Shown here piece by piece: positions 18,431 through 25,975 of a DNA stretch of 64,000 nt. The number at the start of each line of letters is the position of its first letter. The stretch's first letter is position 1. The notes under the pieces are model-generated. The model was not told the DNA's origin and searched no databases. It saw nothing but the letters and a program-made list of their open reading frames with translations. The position numbers were made by a program, and so were the translations under genes. The DNA is from Streptomyces sp. 846.5 (GTDB taxonomy: Bacteria > Actinomycetota > Actinomycetes > Streptomycetales > Streptomycetaceae): contig NZ_SOBN01000001.1 in NCBI RefSeq assembly GCF_004365705.1, forward strand, positions 2,590,001 to 2,654,000, written 5' to 3'.

Positions 18431-19402
18431 TCAGGCCTGCTCGGCCTCGGCCTCGGCGGCGGGGGCCTCGGCAGCAGCCTCGGCGGGCGCCTCGACGGCG
18501 GCGGCAGCCTCGGCCGGAGCCTCGACGGCGGCGGCAGCCTCGGCCGGAGCCTCGACGGCGGGGACCTCGGCGACCGGGGCCTCAGCGGCGGCCTCGGCGA
18601 CGACGGGGGCCTCGTCGGCCTTCTTCTCGCCCTCGACGAGCAGCTCGCGCTCCCAGTCGGCCAGGGGCTGGTCGGCGCCGGTCTCGACCTTGGCGTCGCC
18701 CTTGGCGGCACCGGAACGGGCCATCAGGCCCTCGGCCACGGCGTCGGCGATCACGCGGGTCAGCAGAGTGACCGAGCGGATGGCGTCGTCGTTGCCGGGG
18801 ATCTTGTAGTCGACCTCGTCGGGGTCGCAGTTGGTGTCCAGGATCGCGACGACCGGGATGCGGAGCTTGCGCGCCTCACCGACGGCGATGTGCTCCTTCT
18901 TGGTGTCGACGATCCACACGGCGGAGGGCACGCGCTGCATGTCGCGGATACCGCCGAGGGTCTTCTCGAGCTTGGTGTGCTCGCGCTCGAGGACCAGGAG
19001 CTCCTTCTTGGTGAGGCCGGAGGCGGCCACATCCGTGAAGTCGATCTCGCCGAGCTCCTTCATCCGCTGAAGGCGCTTGTAGACGGTCTGGAAGTTGGTC
19101 AGCATGCCGCCGAGCCAGCGCTGGTTGACGTAGGGCATGCCCACGCGGGTGGCCTGCTCGGCGATGGCCTCCTGCGCCTGCTTCTTGGTGCCGACGAAGA
19201 GGACGCTGCCGCCGTGGGCAACGGTCTCCTTGACGAACTCGTAGGCGCGGTCGATGTAGTTCAGCGACTGCAGCAGGTCGATGATGTAGATGCCGTTGCG
19301 CTCCGTGAAGATGAAGCGCTTCATCTTCGGGTTCCAACGACGGGTCTGGTGACCGAAGTGGACGCCGCTTTCCAGCAGCTCCCGCATCGTGACGACGGCC
19401 AT
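18431..19402 (-). CDS. rpsB: 30S ribosomal protein S2 with Ala/Glu-rich C-terminal tail
   Basis: The 323-residue S2 carries the universal core ([58 protein letters not shown]), ending near residue 245. A low-complexity acidic tail follows, with the ten-residue unit [10 protein letters not shown] repeated. AGGAG precedes the ATG at 19402. It heads the rpsB-tsf-pyrH-frr-cdsA series. The tail is common in streptomycete S2 but varies in length. Confidence 0.97.
   Translation of the reverse strand: MAVVTMRELLESGVHFGHQTRRWNPKMKRFIFTERNGIYIIDLLQSLNYIDRAYEFVKETVAHGGSVLFVGTKKQAQEAIAEQATRVGMPYVNQRWLGGMLTNFQTVYKRLQRMKELGEIDFTDVAASGLTKKELLVLEREHTKLEKTLGGIRDMQRVPSAVWIVDTKKEHIAVGEARKLRIPVVAILDTNCDPDEVDYKIPGNDDAIRSVTLLTRVIADAVAEGLMARSGAAKGDAKVETGADQPLADWERELLVEGEKKADEAPVVAEAAAEAPVAEVPAVEAPAEAAAAVEAPAEAAAAVEAPAEAAAEAPAAEAEAEQA
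18481..18560. repeat. 30-bp tandem repeat inside rpsB
   Basis: Two exact copies of a 30-base unit (18491-18520 and 18521-18550) have partial copies on both sides, encoding the [10 protein letters not shown] units of the S2 tail. In-frame unit length means copy-number change would not disrupt the gene. Confidence 0.85.
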
Positions 19403-19737
19403 GGCCGTACTCCTAGGTTTCTCGGTTTCCGCGCCGGCCGGGAGGCCGCCGCGCCTGACGCCCCGACCGTGCCGGACCGTGATGGACCGAGTGGCACTTC
19501 ACCGGGCGGGGGACTGACCGAGGCACCGGTGGCGGGGCGTGCGAAGTCGACCCAGCACGCTGGGCCGCGAGTGAAGTGTACGGGAATCGTCGGACGCCGG
19601 GCGACCTCCGCTCTCCGGGGCTGCCGCCGACCCCTGGTCACCCTTGCGGGTGAGCGGGTTCTGCACACCCCCCGAGTTGTCCACAGGGGAAGGTGGGGGC
19701 GCTGTTTCCCGCGCTGCGGGCGAGGAGAGTCACCCGC
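19403..19737. promoter_or_regulatory. Divergent promoter region of rpsB and the M23 peptidase gene
   Basis: This 335-base gap has no gene. On the minus strand TACACT (19580-19575) is a good -10 candidate about 170 bases before rpsB, leaving a long 5' leader in which S2 autoregulation could act; no clear -35 was found. The other side must drive the peptidase gene. I saw no riboswitch-like structure. Confidence 0.35.
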
Positions 19738-20634
19738 ATGACCTCACTTCTCGGCTGCACCACACGTCCCCCGTCGCCCGACAGCAGGCGGCTGTTGCTG
19801 CTCCTCGGGCTGCTGCTGTGGCTCGCCATGACCGTGGTGGGCCCGCCGGGTCAGCGGGCGCTCGCGGCAGGCGGCGCCCCGCCGTCGCCGAGGCTGCCCA
19901 CCGGGGGCTCGCTGGCCCAGGTGCTGCGGCGGTTCGATCCACCGCCGTCGCCCTGGCTGCCCGGTCACCGCGGGGTCGATCTGGCGGCGCCGGTGGGGAC
20001 GGCGGTGCGGGCCGTCCGGGGCGGGACGGTCTCCTTCGCGGGGGTGGTCGCCGGGACGGGGGTGGTCGCGATCAGCCTGTCGGGCAGCGGCGATCCCCCA
20101 CTGCGGACGACCTTCCAGCCGGTGGCGGCGGAGGTCGAGCGGGGTGCCGCGGTGGCGGCCGGCTCGGTGGTCGGGAAGGTCACCGCCGGACCGGTCGGCG
20201 GCGCCACGGGTCACTGCCCGGTGAGCTGTCTGCACTGGGGGCTGCTGCGGGGACACCGCTACCTGGATCCACTGGCGCTGGTGGGTCCAGGGAGGGCCAG
20301 GCTGCTGCCGCTGTCGCGTGCTCAGGCCGCCGGTGCGTCGGTGACACCGCGAAGCACCAGGGCGACGGCGGTCTCGGTGATGGCTCCGGGATCCTCGGCC
20401 GCACCCAGCTCCAGCCGCTTGACCGCGGCCTGGACGATGCCCTGGACCAGGGATGCGGTCAATCCGGGCTGGGCGTGCCCGAGTTCGGCCAGCGCGCTGA
20501 CGACCAGGGCGACGAACTGGCCGTGCGAGGCGCGGATCCGCTCGCGGGCGGCGTCGTCCAGCTCACCTGCGGAGATCGCGGCCAGGGCCCGGTGCCGGGG
20601 ATCCCCGGCGAGCGCCAACTGGGCGCGGACATAG
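19738..20634 (+). CDS. Secreted M23-family metallopeptidase-like protein with antisense-overlapping tail
   Basis: A signal peptide (RRLLLLLGLLLWLAMTVVG ... ALAAGG, about 18-50) precedes an M23/LytM domain at about 70-190. The first zinc motif HRGVDLAAPVGT and the HWG of HCPVSCLHWGLL (second metal site) are both present, so it probably cleaves peptidoglycan cross-bridges outside the cell. GAGGAG lies before ATG 19738; an in-frame Met at 19693 is less likely. After DPLALVGPGRARLLPL, where relatives stop, the frame stays open for about 100 more residues, antisense to the converging TetR gene (313 bases). This tail has no homology I recognise, and the stop was probably lost. Confidence 0.75.
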   Translation: MTSLLGCTTRPPSPDSRRLLLLLGLLLWLAMTVVGPPGQRALAAGGAPPSPRLPTGGSLAQVLRRFDPPPSPWLPGHRGVDLAAPVGTAVRAVRGGTVSFAGVVAGTGVVAISLSGSGDPPLRTTFQPVAAEVERGAAVAAGSVVGKVTAGPVGGATGHCPVSCLHWGLLRGHRYLDPLALVGPGRARLLPLSRAQAAGASVTPRSTRATAVSVMAPGSSAAPSSSRLTAAWTMPWTRDAVNPGWACPSSASALTTRATNWPCEARIRSRAASSSSPAEIAARARCRGSPASANWART

Positions 20635-20915
20635 GCCTCGACCCGCCCGGCCGGGGTGTCGGCGAGGGCCACCGCGTCGACGATCTCCGCGGACCAGGCC
20701 GGAAAGTCCACCGCGCAGAGCTCCTCGACCACGGCGGCACGCGAGCGGAAGTACTCGTACACCGAGGAGCGGGCCAGACCCGTCCTGGCCGCGAGCGCGG
20801 GGAAGGTGAGGGCCTCCATGCCGCCTTCGGAGAGCAGCGCGCGGGCGGCCTCCAGCAGGGCGTCACGCTGCAGTCGACGATGCTCGGCGAGGGTGGCGGC
20901 TCGGATCTTCGGCAC
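20322..20915 (-). CDS. TetR-family transcriptional regulator
   Basis: A 197-residue regulator with an N-terminal TetR helix-turn-helix (about 10-57; LLSEGGMEALTFPALAARTGLARSSVYEYFRSRAAVV) and an all-alpha ligand domain. I favour GTG 20915, giving MPKIRAATLAEHRR, over a start at 20948, because family members next to whiG begin this way as I recall; no strong ribosome site helps. It lies 52 bases after whiG in the same direction and converges on the M23 gene, which it overlaps at the 3' end. Ligand and targets are unknown. Confidence 0.85.
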   Translation of the reverse strand: MPKIRAATLAEHRRLQRDALLEAARALLSEGGMEALTFPALAARTGLARSSVYEYFRSRAAVVEELCAVDFPAWSAEIVDAVALADTPAGRVEAYVRAQLALAGDPRHRALAAISAGELDDAARERIRASHGQFVALVVSALAELGHAQPGLTASLVQGIVQAAVKRLELGAAEDPGAITETAVALVLRGVTDAPAA

Positions 20916-20967
20916 GGCGAACAGCTTAGACCGACGGTACGGCGGCACGGACGGCGGTTCTCGGCCG

Positions 20968-22059
20968 TCAGCGGGCGTCGGAGAGTTTGGCGCGGAGTTG
21001 GAGCACGGCCTTGGTGTGGATCTGGCTGACCCGGCTCTCGGTGACCCCGAGCACCTGGCCGATCTCGGCCAGCGTCAGGCCCTCGTAGTAGTAGAGGCTG
21101 ACCACGGTCTTCTCCCGGTCAGGGAGGGTGTTGATGGCGCGCGCGAGCAGCCGTCTCAGCTCCCGGCTCTCGGCGACCTCCACCGGGTTGTCCGCGGCGG
21201 GGTCCTCCAGGGTGTCGAGCAGGCTGACCCGGTCGCTGCCCTCGCCGCCACCGTGCATCAGCTCGTCGAGGGCGACGACATTGGCGAGGGACAACTGGCT
21301 GAAGATGGTGTGGAGATCGTCCAGCGGGATGCCCATCTCCGCGGCCACCTCGGGGTCGTTCGGGGTGCGTCGTAGCGCGACCTCCAACGTGGCGTAGGCG
21401 CGTTCGACCGCTCTGGCCTTCTGCCGGACGGAGCGGGGAATCCAGTCCAGGGCGCGGAGTTCGTCGATGATCGCGCCGCGGATCCGGCTGATGGCGTACG
21501 TCTCGAACTTGATGGCGCGTTCCGGGTCGAACTTCTCGATGGCGTCGATGAGTCCGAAGACCCCGGAGGAGACGAAGTCGGCCTGCTCCACGTTGGCCGG
21601 CAGTCCGACGCTGACCCGTCCGGCCACGTACTTCACCAGCGGCGAGTAGTGCAGGATCAACTGCTCGCGGAGCCGCGGATCGCCGTACGCCTTGTAAGCG
21701 CGCCACAGCGCGTCGATGGCTCGCCGCGGCTGGTCGGCCGCGCTCTGCGCGGGGAGCTTCGCCACCACCGGATCGGCGGGGACGGCCGCCAGGACGGGGG
21801 CGACTGCCGTCGGCGGGGCGGCGGGCAAGGCGGGCGGCAGGGCGGTGGGCGGGGCAATCGGCAGGGCGGCGGGTGGCGGGGTGGGGGATGCCGCCGTGGC
21901 CGAACGGGCTCCGGGGATGCACTCGTTGTGGGCCTCCGCATGGGATGCCGCCCGCCGTGTGCGCACCGGCGCCGGGCGCTGGTCGGTGGTGAGCGGTTCG
22001 TCCCCAGGGAAGTTCGAGTACATGGGCATTCGTTGTCTTGTGCCGTTCTGCTGATCCAT
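20968..22059 (-). CDS. whiG: RNA polymerase sigma factor WhiG with Pro/Ala-rich N-terminal extension
   Basis: This FliA/SigD-family sigma factor commits Streptomyces aerial hyphae to sporulation. Region 2 ([44 protein letters not shown]) and region 4 ([40 protein letters not shown]) are near-identical to known WhiG. At 363 residues it is about 80 longer than S. coelicolor WhiG. The extra part (about 45-95) is made of PPxALP/APPTA-like low-complexity repeats. The ATG at 22059 lacks a clear ribosome site; a start at the MPMYSNF Met would remove only 10 residues. In streptomycetes an anti-sigma factor (RsiG) holds WhiG with c-di-GMP. Confidence 0.95.
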   Translation of the reverse strand: MDQQNGTRQRMPMYSNFPGDEPLTTDQRPAPVRTRRAASHAEAHNECIPGARSATAASPTPPPAALPIAPPTALPPALPAAPPTAVAPVLAAVPADPVVAKLPAQSAADQPRRAIDALWRAYKAYGDPRLREQLILHYSPLVKYVAGRVSVGLPANVEQADFVSSGVFGLIDAIEKFDPERAIKFETYAISRIRGAIIDELRALDWIPRSVRQKARAVERAYATLEVALRRTPNDPEVAAEMGIPLDDLHTIFSQLSLANVVALDELMHGGGEGSDRVSLLDTLEDPAADNPVEVAESRELRRLLARAINTLPDREKTVVSLYYYEGLTLAEIGQVLGVTESRVSQIHTKAVLQLRAKLSDAR

Positions 22060-22182
22060 CGGCCCCGTTCAGCCGAGCGGTTGTGAGCGTAGCGTGACCG
22101 GACGCTCTCTGAGTGCTATCCACAACGGGCACTCGCTCGATCAGGTGGGTCCCGGCGCACATTCAGGAATGCGCCGGGGCGC

Positions 22183-23322
22183 TCACGCCAGCCGCCAGTG
22201 CGAGCCCTGCCGCTCCACCAGGCCCAGCGACCCGAGCTCGTAGAGCCTGTGCAGCACGGTGTCGGGCGACAGCCCCGCGCCGCGGACCAGTTGCTCCACC
22301 GGCGCGCCGCAGGGGCCGGCCGGGATCGCCTCCAGCACCAGGAGTGCCTCCCCGCCGATCGCGTCCAACGGAATCGCCGGTCCCCGGCGCGTCGGGGCCA
22401 GGTCGACGCCGATACCGCCCACCTGCTCGATGATCTCGGCTGCGTCGGTCACCAGTGCCGCCCCGGCCCGGACCAGTGCGTGCGCCCCGACCGAGAGCTC
22501 CGACGTGACCGGACCCGGCACCGCCATGACCAGCCGGTTGAGATCCCGGGCGCGGCGCGCGGTGCTCAGGGCGCCGCTGCGCCGGGCCGCCTCCACCACC
22601 ACCGTGCCGCGGGTCAGCGCGGCGATGACGCGGTTGCGCAGCAGAAAGCGGGGCTTGGTGGGGTGGGCGCCGAGTGGCAGCTCGCTGAGCAGCAGCCCCT
22701 GGTCCGCGATCCGGGTCAGCAGCGCGCCGTGGCCACGCGGATAGACCTGGTCCACCCCGCAGGCGAGCACGCCGATGGTGATCCCGGTGGCCGCGAGTGC
22801 GCCGCGATGGGCCGCCGCGTCGATCCCGTAGGCGCCGCCGGACACCACGACCCAGGCCGCGTCGGCGAGCTCGGCGCTGAGCGCGGTGGCGACATGGGTG
22901 CCGTAGCCGGTGCACGCCCTGGCCCCGACGACGGCGACCGAGCGCAGGGCGAGCAGCCGCAGCGAGGCGCCCCCGCGCACCCAGAGTGCGATCGGACGGG
23001 CCGAACCGAGGTCGTCCAGCTGGGAGGGCCAGTCCTCGTCCCCCGGGCAGACCAGCCGGGCGCCGAGCCGTCGGGCCCGGTCCAGGTCGGCGGCCGGATC
23101 GACGCCGCTCGCGCGGGCCTGGTAGCCCTCGCTGCGGCGACCGAAGGAGGCCGGGAGGTCGCGGCCCCGGCTCAGCCGCTCGGCCGTCTCGACCGGCCCG
23201 TGCCGCTCCAGCAGCAGGCCGACGGCCTCGTCGCCGGGTTCGACGATGCGGCACAGGGTGGCCCGGGCCAGCCGCTCGGCCTCGGGGACGACGCGGACGT
23301 CCGCACAGGTGTCGGTCAGCAC
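22183..23322 (-). CDS. dprA: DNA-protecting protein DprA (Smf)
   Basis: This 379-residue DprA binds single-stranded DNA and loads RecA during transformation or recombination. The Rossmann-like core shows VAVVGARACTGYG, VVSGGAYGIDAAAH, GVLACGVDQVYP and SELPLGAHPTKPRFLLRNRVIAAL. A C-terminal winged-helix remnant (about 310-375) is present. It begins 22 bases after the comM stop, so it normally belongs to a yraN-comM-dprA operon; here the mobile element in comM separates it from that promoter. Confidence 0.95.
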   Translation of the reverse strand: MLTDTCADVRVVPEAERLARATLCRIVEPGDEAVGLLLERHGPVETAERLSRGRDLPASFGRRSEGYQARASGVDPAADLDRARRLGARLVCPGDEDWPSQLDDLGSARPIALWVRGGASLRLLALRSVAVVGARACTGYGTHVATALSAELADAAWVVVSGGAYGIDAAAHRGALAATGITIGVLACGVDQVYPRGHGALLTRIADQGLLLSELPLGAHPTKPRFLLRNRVIAALTRGTVVVEAARRSGALSTARRARDLNRLVMAVPGPVTSELSVGAHALVRAGAALVTDAAEIIEQVGGIGVDLAPTRRGPAIPLDAIGGEALLVLEAIPAGPCGAPVEQLVRGAGLSPDTVLHRLYELGSLGLVERQGSHWRLA

Positions 23323-23344
23323 GGCCGGTCTCCGATCCGGTTGG

Positions 23345-23968
23345 TCAACGGGGCAGGCCGCGGCTGAAGCCGCTGCGCAGGGCGAGGGCGGTACGGACCT
23401 CGTCGCGTTCGGGGCGGTCCAGGCCGGCCAGGTCCGCGGCGGTCCAGGCCACCCGCAGCACCCGGTCCAGGCCGCGGGCGGTGAGCAGACCGCGCTCCAT
23501 GTCCCGCTCGGCGTCCTTCAGCGCGCCGGGCGCGAGCCGCCAGCGGGTGCGCAGCTCATGGCCCGGGACCTCGCCGTTGGTGCGCCAGGGCGTGTCCCTG
23601 AGCCTGGCCGCGGCGCGGTCCCGGGCCGCGAGCACCCGGGCGGCGACGGTGGCGGTGCTCTCCGCAGTGGCGTCGCGTTCCATCAGCTCGACCCTGGTCA
23701 CCGCGTCCACCTCGACCCGCAGGTCCACCCGGTCCAGCAACGGCCCCGACAGCCGCCCCTGGTACCGGCTGACCATGGTGGCGGTGCAGTCGCACCCCTC
23801 GCCCCGGCGCGACCAGCGGCCGCAGGGGCATGGATTCGCCGCCAGCATCAGCAGGAACCGGGCGGGCAGCCGCAGCGACCCCGCCGAGCGCGCCACCACC
23901 ACCTCGCCGGACTCCAGCGGCTGGCGCAGCGCGTCCAGGACCCGGACCGGAAATTCCGGGGCCTCGTC
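23345..23968 (-). pseudogene. comM: comM (YifB Mg-chelatase-like helicase), 3' part
   Basis: This is the C-terminal 207 codons of a ComM/YifB AAA+ protein, in frame from the element junction to the stop: EAPEFPVRVLDALRQPLESG, then LMLAANPCPCG (sensor region with Cys pair) and the C-terminal Mg-chelatase domain. The 5' part lies 5.9 kb away at 29888-30873. The first Met in this fragment is within VVVARSAG, so if translated alone it would lack the whole ATPase P-loop. Rejoining at the shared TC (23967-23968 / 29888-29889) restores a 535-residue protein, the normal size. Confidence 0.93.
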
Positions 23969-23982
23969 ACCTTTTCCGAACG
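23961..23982. other. Left element-chromosome junction
   Basis: Chromosomal comM sequence GCCTCG runs to 23966, followed by shared TC (23967-23968), then the element sequence ACC and the arm TTTTCCGAACG (23972-23982). The arm is the exact reverse complement of the right-end arm. The 6-base spacer inside this junction is GTCACC. Confidence 0.85.
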
Positions 23983-24046
23983 TTGAACAGTTCGGGTTGA
24001 CCCTGACCTGGCGTGATGCGTCGCGTAGGTGTCCGGGAGGTTGTGG

Positions 24047-25291
24047 TCAGCTGATCGAGGTCCGGGTGCGGAGGGACGCCAGCAGTCCTGCGAGGGCGAG
24101 GAGCATCCAGGCCGCGAGGTAGGTGAACGCGGCGGTCGGGGAGATGGCGGTCCAGAGGATGCCGGCGACGGTGCTGGCGGCGAGGTTGCCGAGGGACTGG
24201 ACGGTGGCGAGCATGCCGAAGGCGGAGCCGCGCAGGTCCTTGGGGGCAAGGGCGGCGACGGCGGAGTGCTCGGCGGTCTCGACGGCGCCGATACCGACCC
24301 CGGCCAGGATGAACGGGATGGCGAGGATCGCGATGGTCGCGCCGCTGACTGCGAACAGGCCGAACGAGACGGCGAACGCGGCGACGCCGCCGGCCAGAAC
24401 GAGGGTCGGACCTCGGCGGCCAAGGCGGTCGGCGAGGCGTCCGGCCGGGATGGAGGCGATCGTGGCGGCGACGTTGTAGGCGGTGTAGAGGCCGAGCGCG
24501 ATCGTGGTCGCGGACTTGCTGCCGTGATCGGGCGTCAGCAGGTCGGTGGCGCGAAGGATCAGGAGGGTCGCGGCGACGTTGCCCGCCTCGAACGCGGTGA
24601 CGGCGCCGAGGAGTCTGCCGAGGTCGCCCTTCAGCAGCGGGCGGATGCGGATCTTGAGGGGGACCTTGTCGCGGCTGGTCGGGTGCGGGGTGCGGCGGAT
24701 CGCGTAGATGATCGCGACGGCGGCCAGCAGGCCCGGGATGACGGACAGTCCGATCGCCCACTTCACGTCGAGGGCGGCGACCAGGGCGAGCGCGAGGAGG
24801 GGTCCGAAGATCGCGCCGAGGTTGTCCATCATCCGTTCGAAGCCGTAGGCCCGGCCGTAGGTGTTGACGGGGACGATGTCCGCCAGGAGCGCGTTGCGGG
24901 CCGGGACCCTGAGCCCGCGGGCGGTCCAGGCGGCCGCGCGAAGCAGGCCGACCTGCCAGACGGCGGTGGCGCCGGCGGTGGCGGCGCCGAGGATGGCGGT
25001 GCTCGCGTAGCCGCCGACGGCGACCTTGCGGCGCCGGGCGGGGTCGTCGGCCAGGACGCCGCCGCCGAAGCGGGCCGCGCCGGCCAGGGCGTCGGAGATG
25101 CCCTCGATCGCGCCGAGGGCGGCCGCAGGGGCTCCGAGGGTGGCGGTCAGCAGGCTGGGCAGCAGGGCGGTGGGGATCTCGTGGCCGACGTCGGCCAGAA
25201 AGCTGGCGGTGCCGATGCCGCGGACGCCCGGTGTCAGCCACTTCTCCCCGTCCAGGGCGGGCTGGTCGGCGGTCTCCGCGGTCTTGGTCAT
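24047..25291 (-). CDS. MFS transporter carried by the element
   Basis: This 414-residue major facilitator has about twelve hydrophobic segments. The N-terminal motif FLADVGHEIPTALLPSLL corresponds to the (S)LLTDVSSEM.YPLLP motif of a large bacterial efflux-like MFS subfamily. The loop 2-3 motif GVLADDPARRRK is a weak version of motif A, and the loop 8-9 copy GRLADRLGRRGP is intact. It lies 45 bases after tnpC, the only non-recombination gene in the element. Export of a toxic compound is the usual role for such cargo, but substrate cannot be predicted. It begins at ATG 25291 without a strong ribosome site, and no terminator is obvious between its stop and the element's end, so read-through into the comM remnant and dprA is possible. 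Confidence 0.87.
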   Translation of the reverse strand: MTKTAETADQPALDGEKWLTPGVRGIGTASFLADVGHEIPTALLPSLLTATLGAPAAALGAIEGISDALAGAARFGGGVLADDPARRRKVAVGGYASTAILGAATAGATAVWQVGLLRAAAWTARGLRVPARNALLADIVPVNTYGRAYGFERMMDNLGAIFGPLLALALVAALDVKWAIGLSVIPGLLAAVAIIYAIRRTPHPTSRDKVPLKIRIRPLLKGDLGRLLGAVTAFEAGNVAATLLILRATDLLTPDHGSKSATTIALGLYTAYNVAATIASIPAGRLADRLGRRGPTLVLAGGVAAFAVSFGLFAVSGATIAILAIPFILAGVGIGAVETAEHSAVAALAPKDLRGSAFGMLATVQSLGNLAASTVAGILWTAISPTAAFTYLAAWMLLALAGLLASLRTRTSIS

Positions 25292-25336
25292 GGTCGGCAG
25301 TGTGCCGCAGCCGGGCGCCCGGTCGGCATTGGATGA

Positions 25337-25975
25337 TCACACGACTGCCGTCGGGCTGTCCCGGCTTGCGGCGGTGGGAACCGCGTGGAGGGCGGCTTCG
25401 CCGCCGGTCGGCGGGAGAAGTTCGAGGACCTGGGCTTCGAGGTCGGCGATGCGCTTGTCGGCGAAGCGGAGGTTGGAGCGGGCGCCTTCGAGCCGTTCCT
25501 GCAGGGTTCGGTGCTCGCGGGTCAGCTGCTGGACCCGGTGCTTGAGGGTGGTGTTCTCGGTGGTCAGAGACTGAAGTGACTCGCCGGGGACCATCTGGTC
25601 GAAGTCGCGGATCTGGCCCATCAGCTCCCCGATCCGCTGCCGCTGGGCCAGGACTTCCCTCTGGGTGCGGGTCAGCTCGGCCTCCGCGTTCAGAGCGCGC
25701 TCGCGCCAGGTCGCCTCGACCTGGTCGTGCTGCCGCTGGACCTGGCGGTCGTGGCGGCTGCGGCTGTCGGCGACGGCGTTCTGGATGAGCGCGCGGGCGT
25801 CGGCGTTCTCGTAGAGGAACGTGGCGGAGACGCCGGCGCGCTGGGCGATGCCGCGGATCGTGGGCCGGCCGCGTTCGCGGCGGAGCTGGCTGATCGCGGT
25901 GGCGACCTGTTCCAGCTTCTGCTGGGTCTGGGTGCGACGGGCTGCGATGGCAGCGGCGGTGGATTCGGGCCTCAC
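25337..25975 (-). CDS. tnpC: TnpC-like recombination accessory protein (DUF6262 type)
   Basis: The protein has 212 residues. Residues 18-65 form a helix-turn-helix-like region (LEQVATAISQLRRERGRPTIRGIAQRAGVSATFLYEN). A long coiled coil follows at about 75-195 with heptads such as LTTENTTLKHRVQQLTREHRTLQERLE. TnpC of Tn554 is a small protein that stimulates transposition and influences orientation; proteins of this HTH-plus-coil form are its usual partners in related elements. It starts at GTG 25975, which overlaps the tnpB stop (GTGA), indicating translational coupling. It lacks recombinase residues, so its role is accessory. Confidence 0.8.
   Translation of the reverse strand: MRPESTAAAIAARRTQTQQKLEQVATAISQLRRERGRPTIRGIAQRAGVSATFLYENADARALIQNAVADSRSRHDRQVQRQHDQVEATWRERALNAEAELTRTQREVLAQRQRIGELMGQIRDFDQMVPGESLQSLTTENTTLKHRVQQLTREHRTLQERLEGARSNLRFADKRIADLEAQVLELLPPTGGEAALHAVPTAASRDSPTAVV

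Noticed and set aside
18431-18720. Minus-strand open frame giving a Pro/Arg-rich product across rpsB
   Set aside because: It is an alternate-frame shadow created by the rpsB tandem repeat.
19403-19737. Cyclic-di-AMP (ydaO-type) riboswitch ahead of the M23 peptidase gene
   Set aside because: Such riboswitches precede some streptomycete cell-wall peptidase genes, but I could not find the conserved paired elements here.
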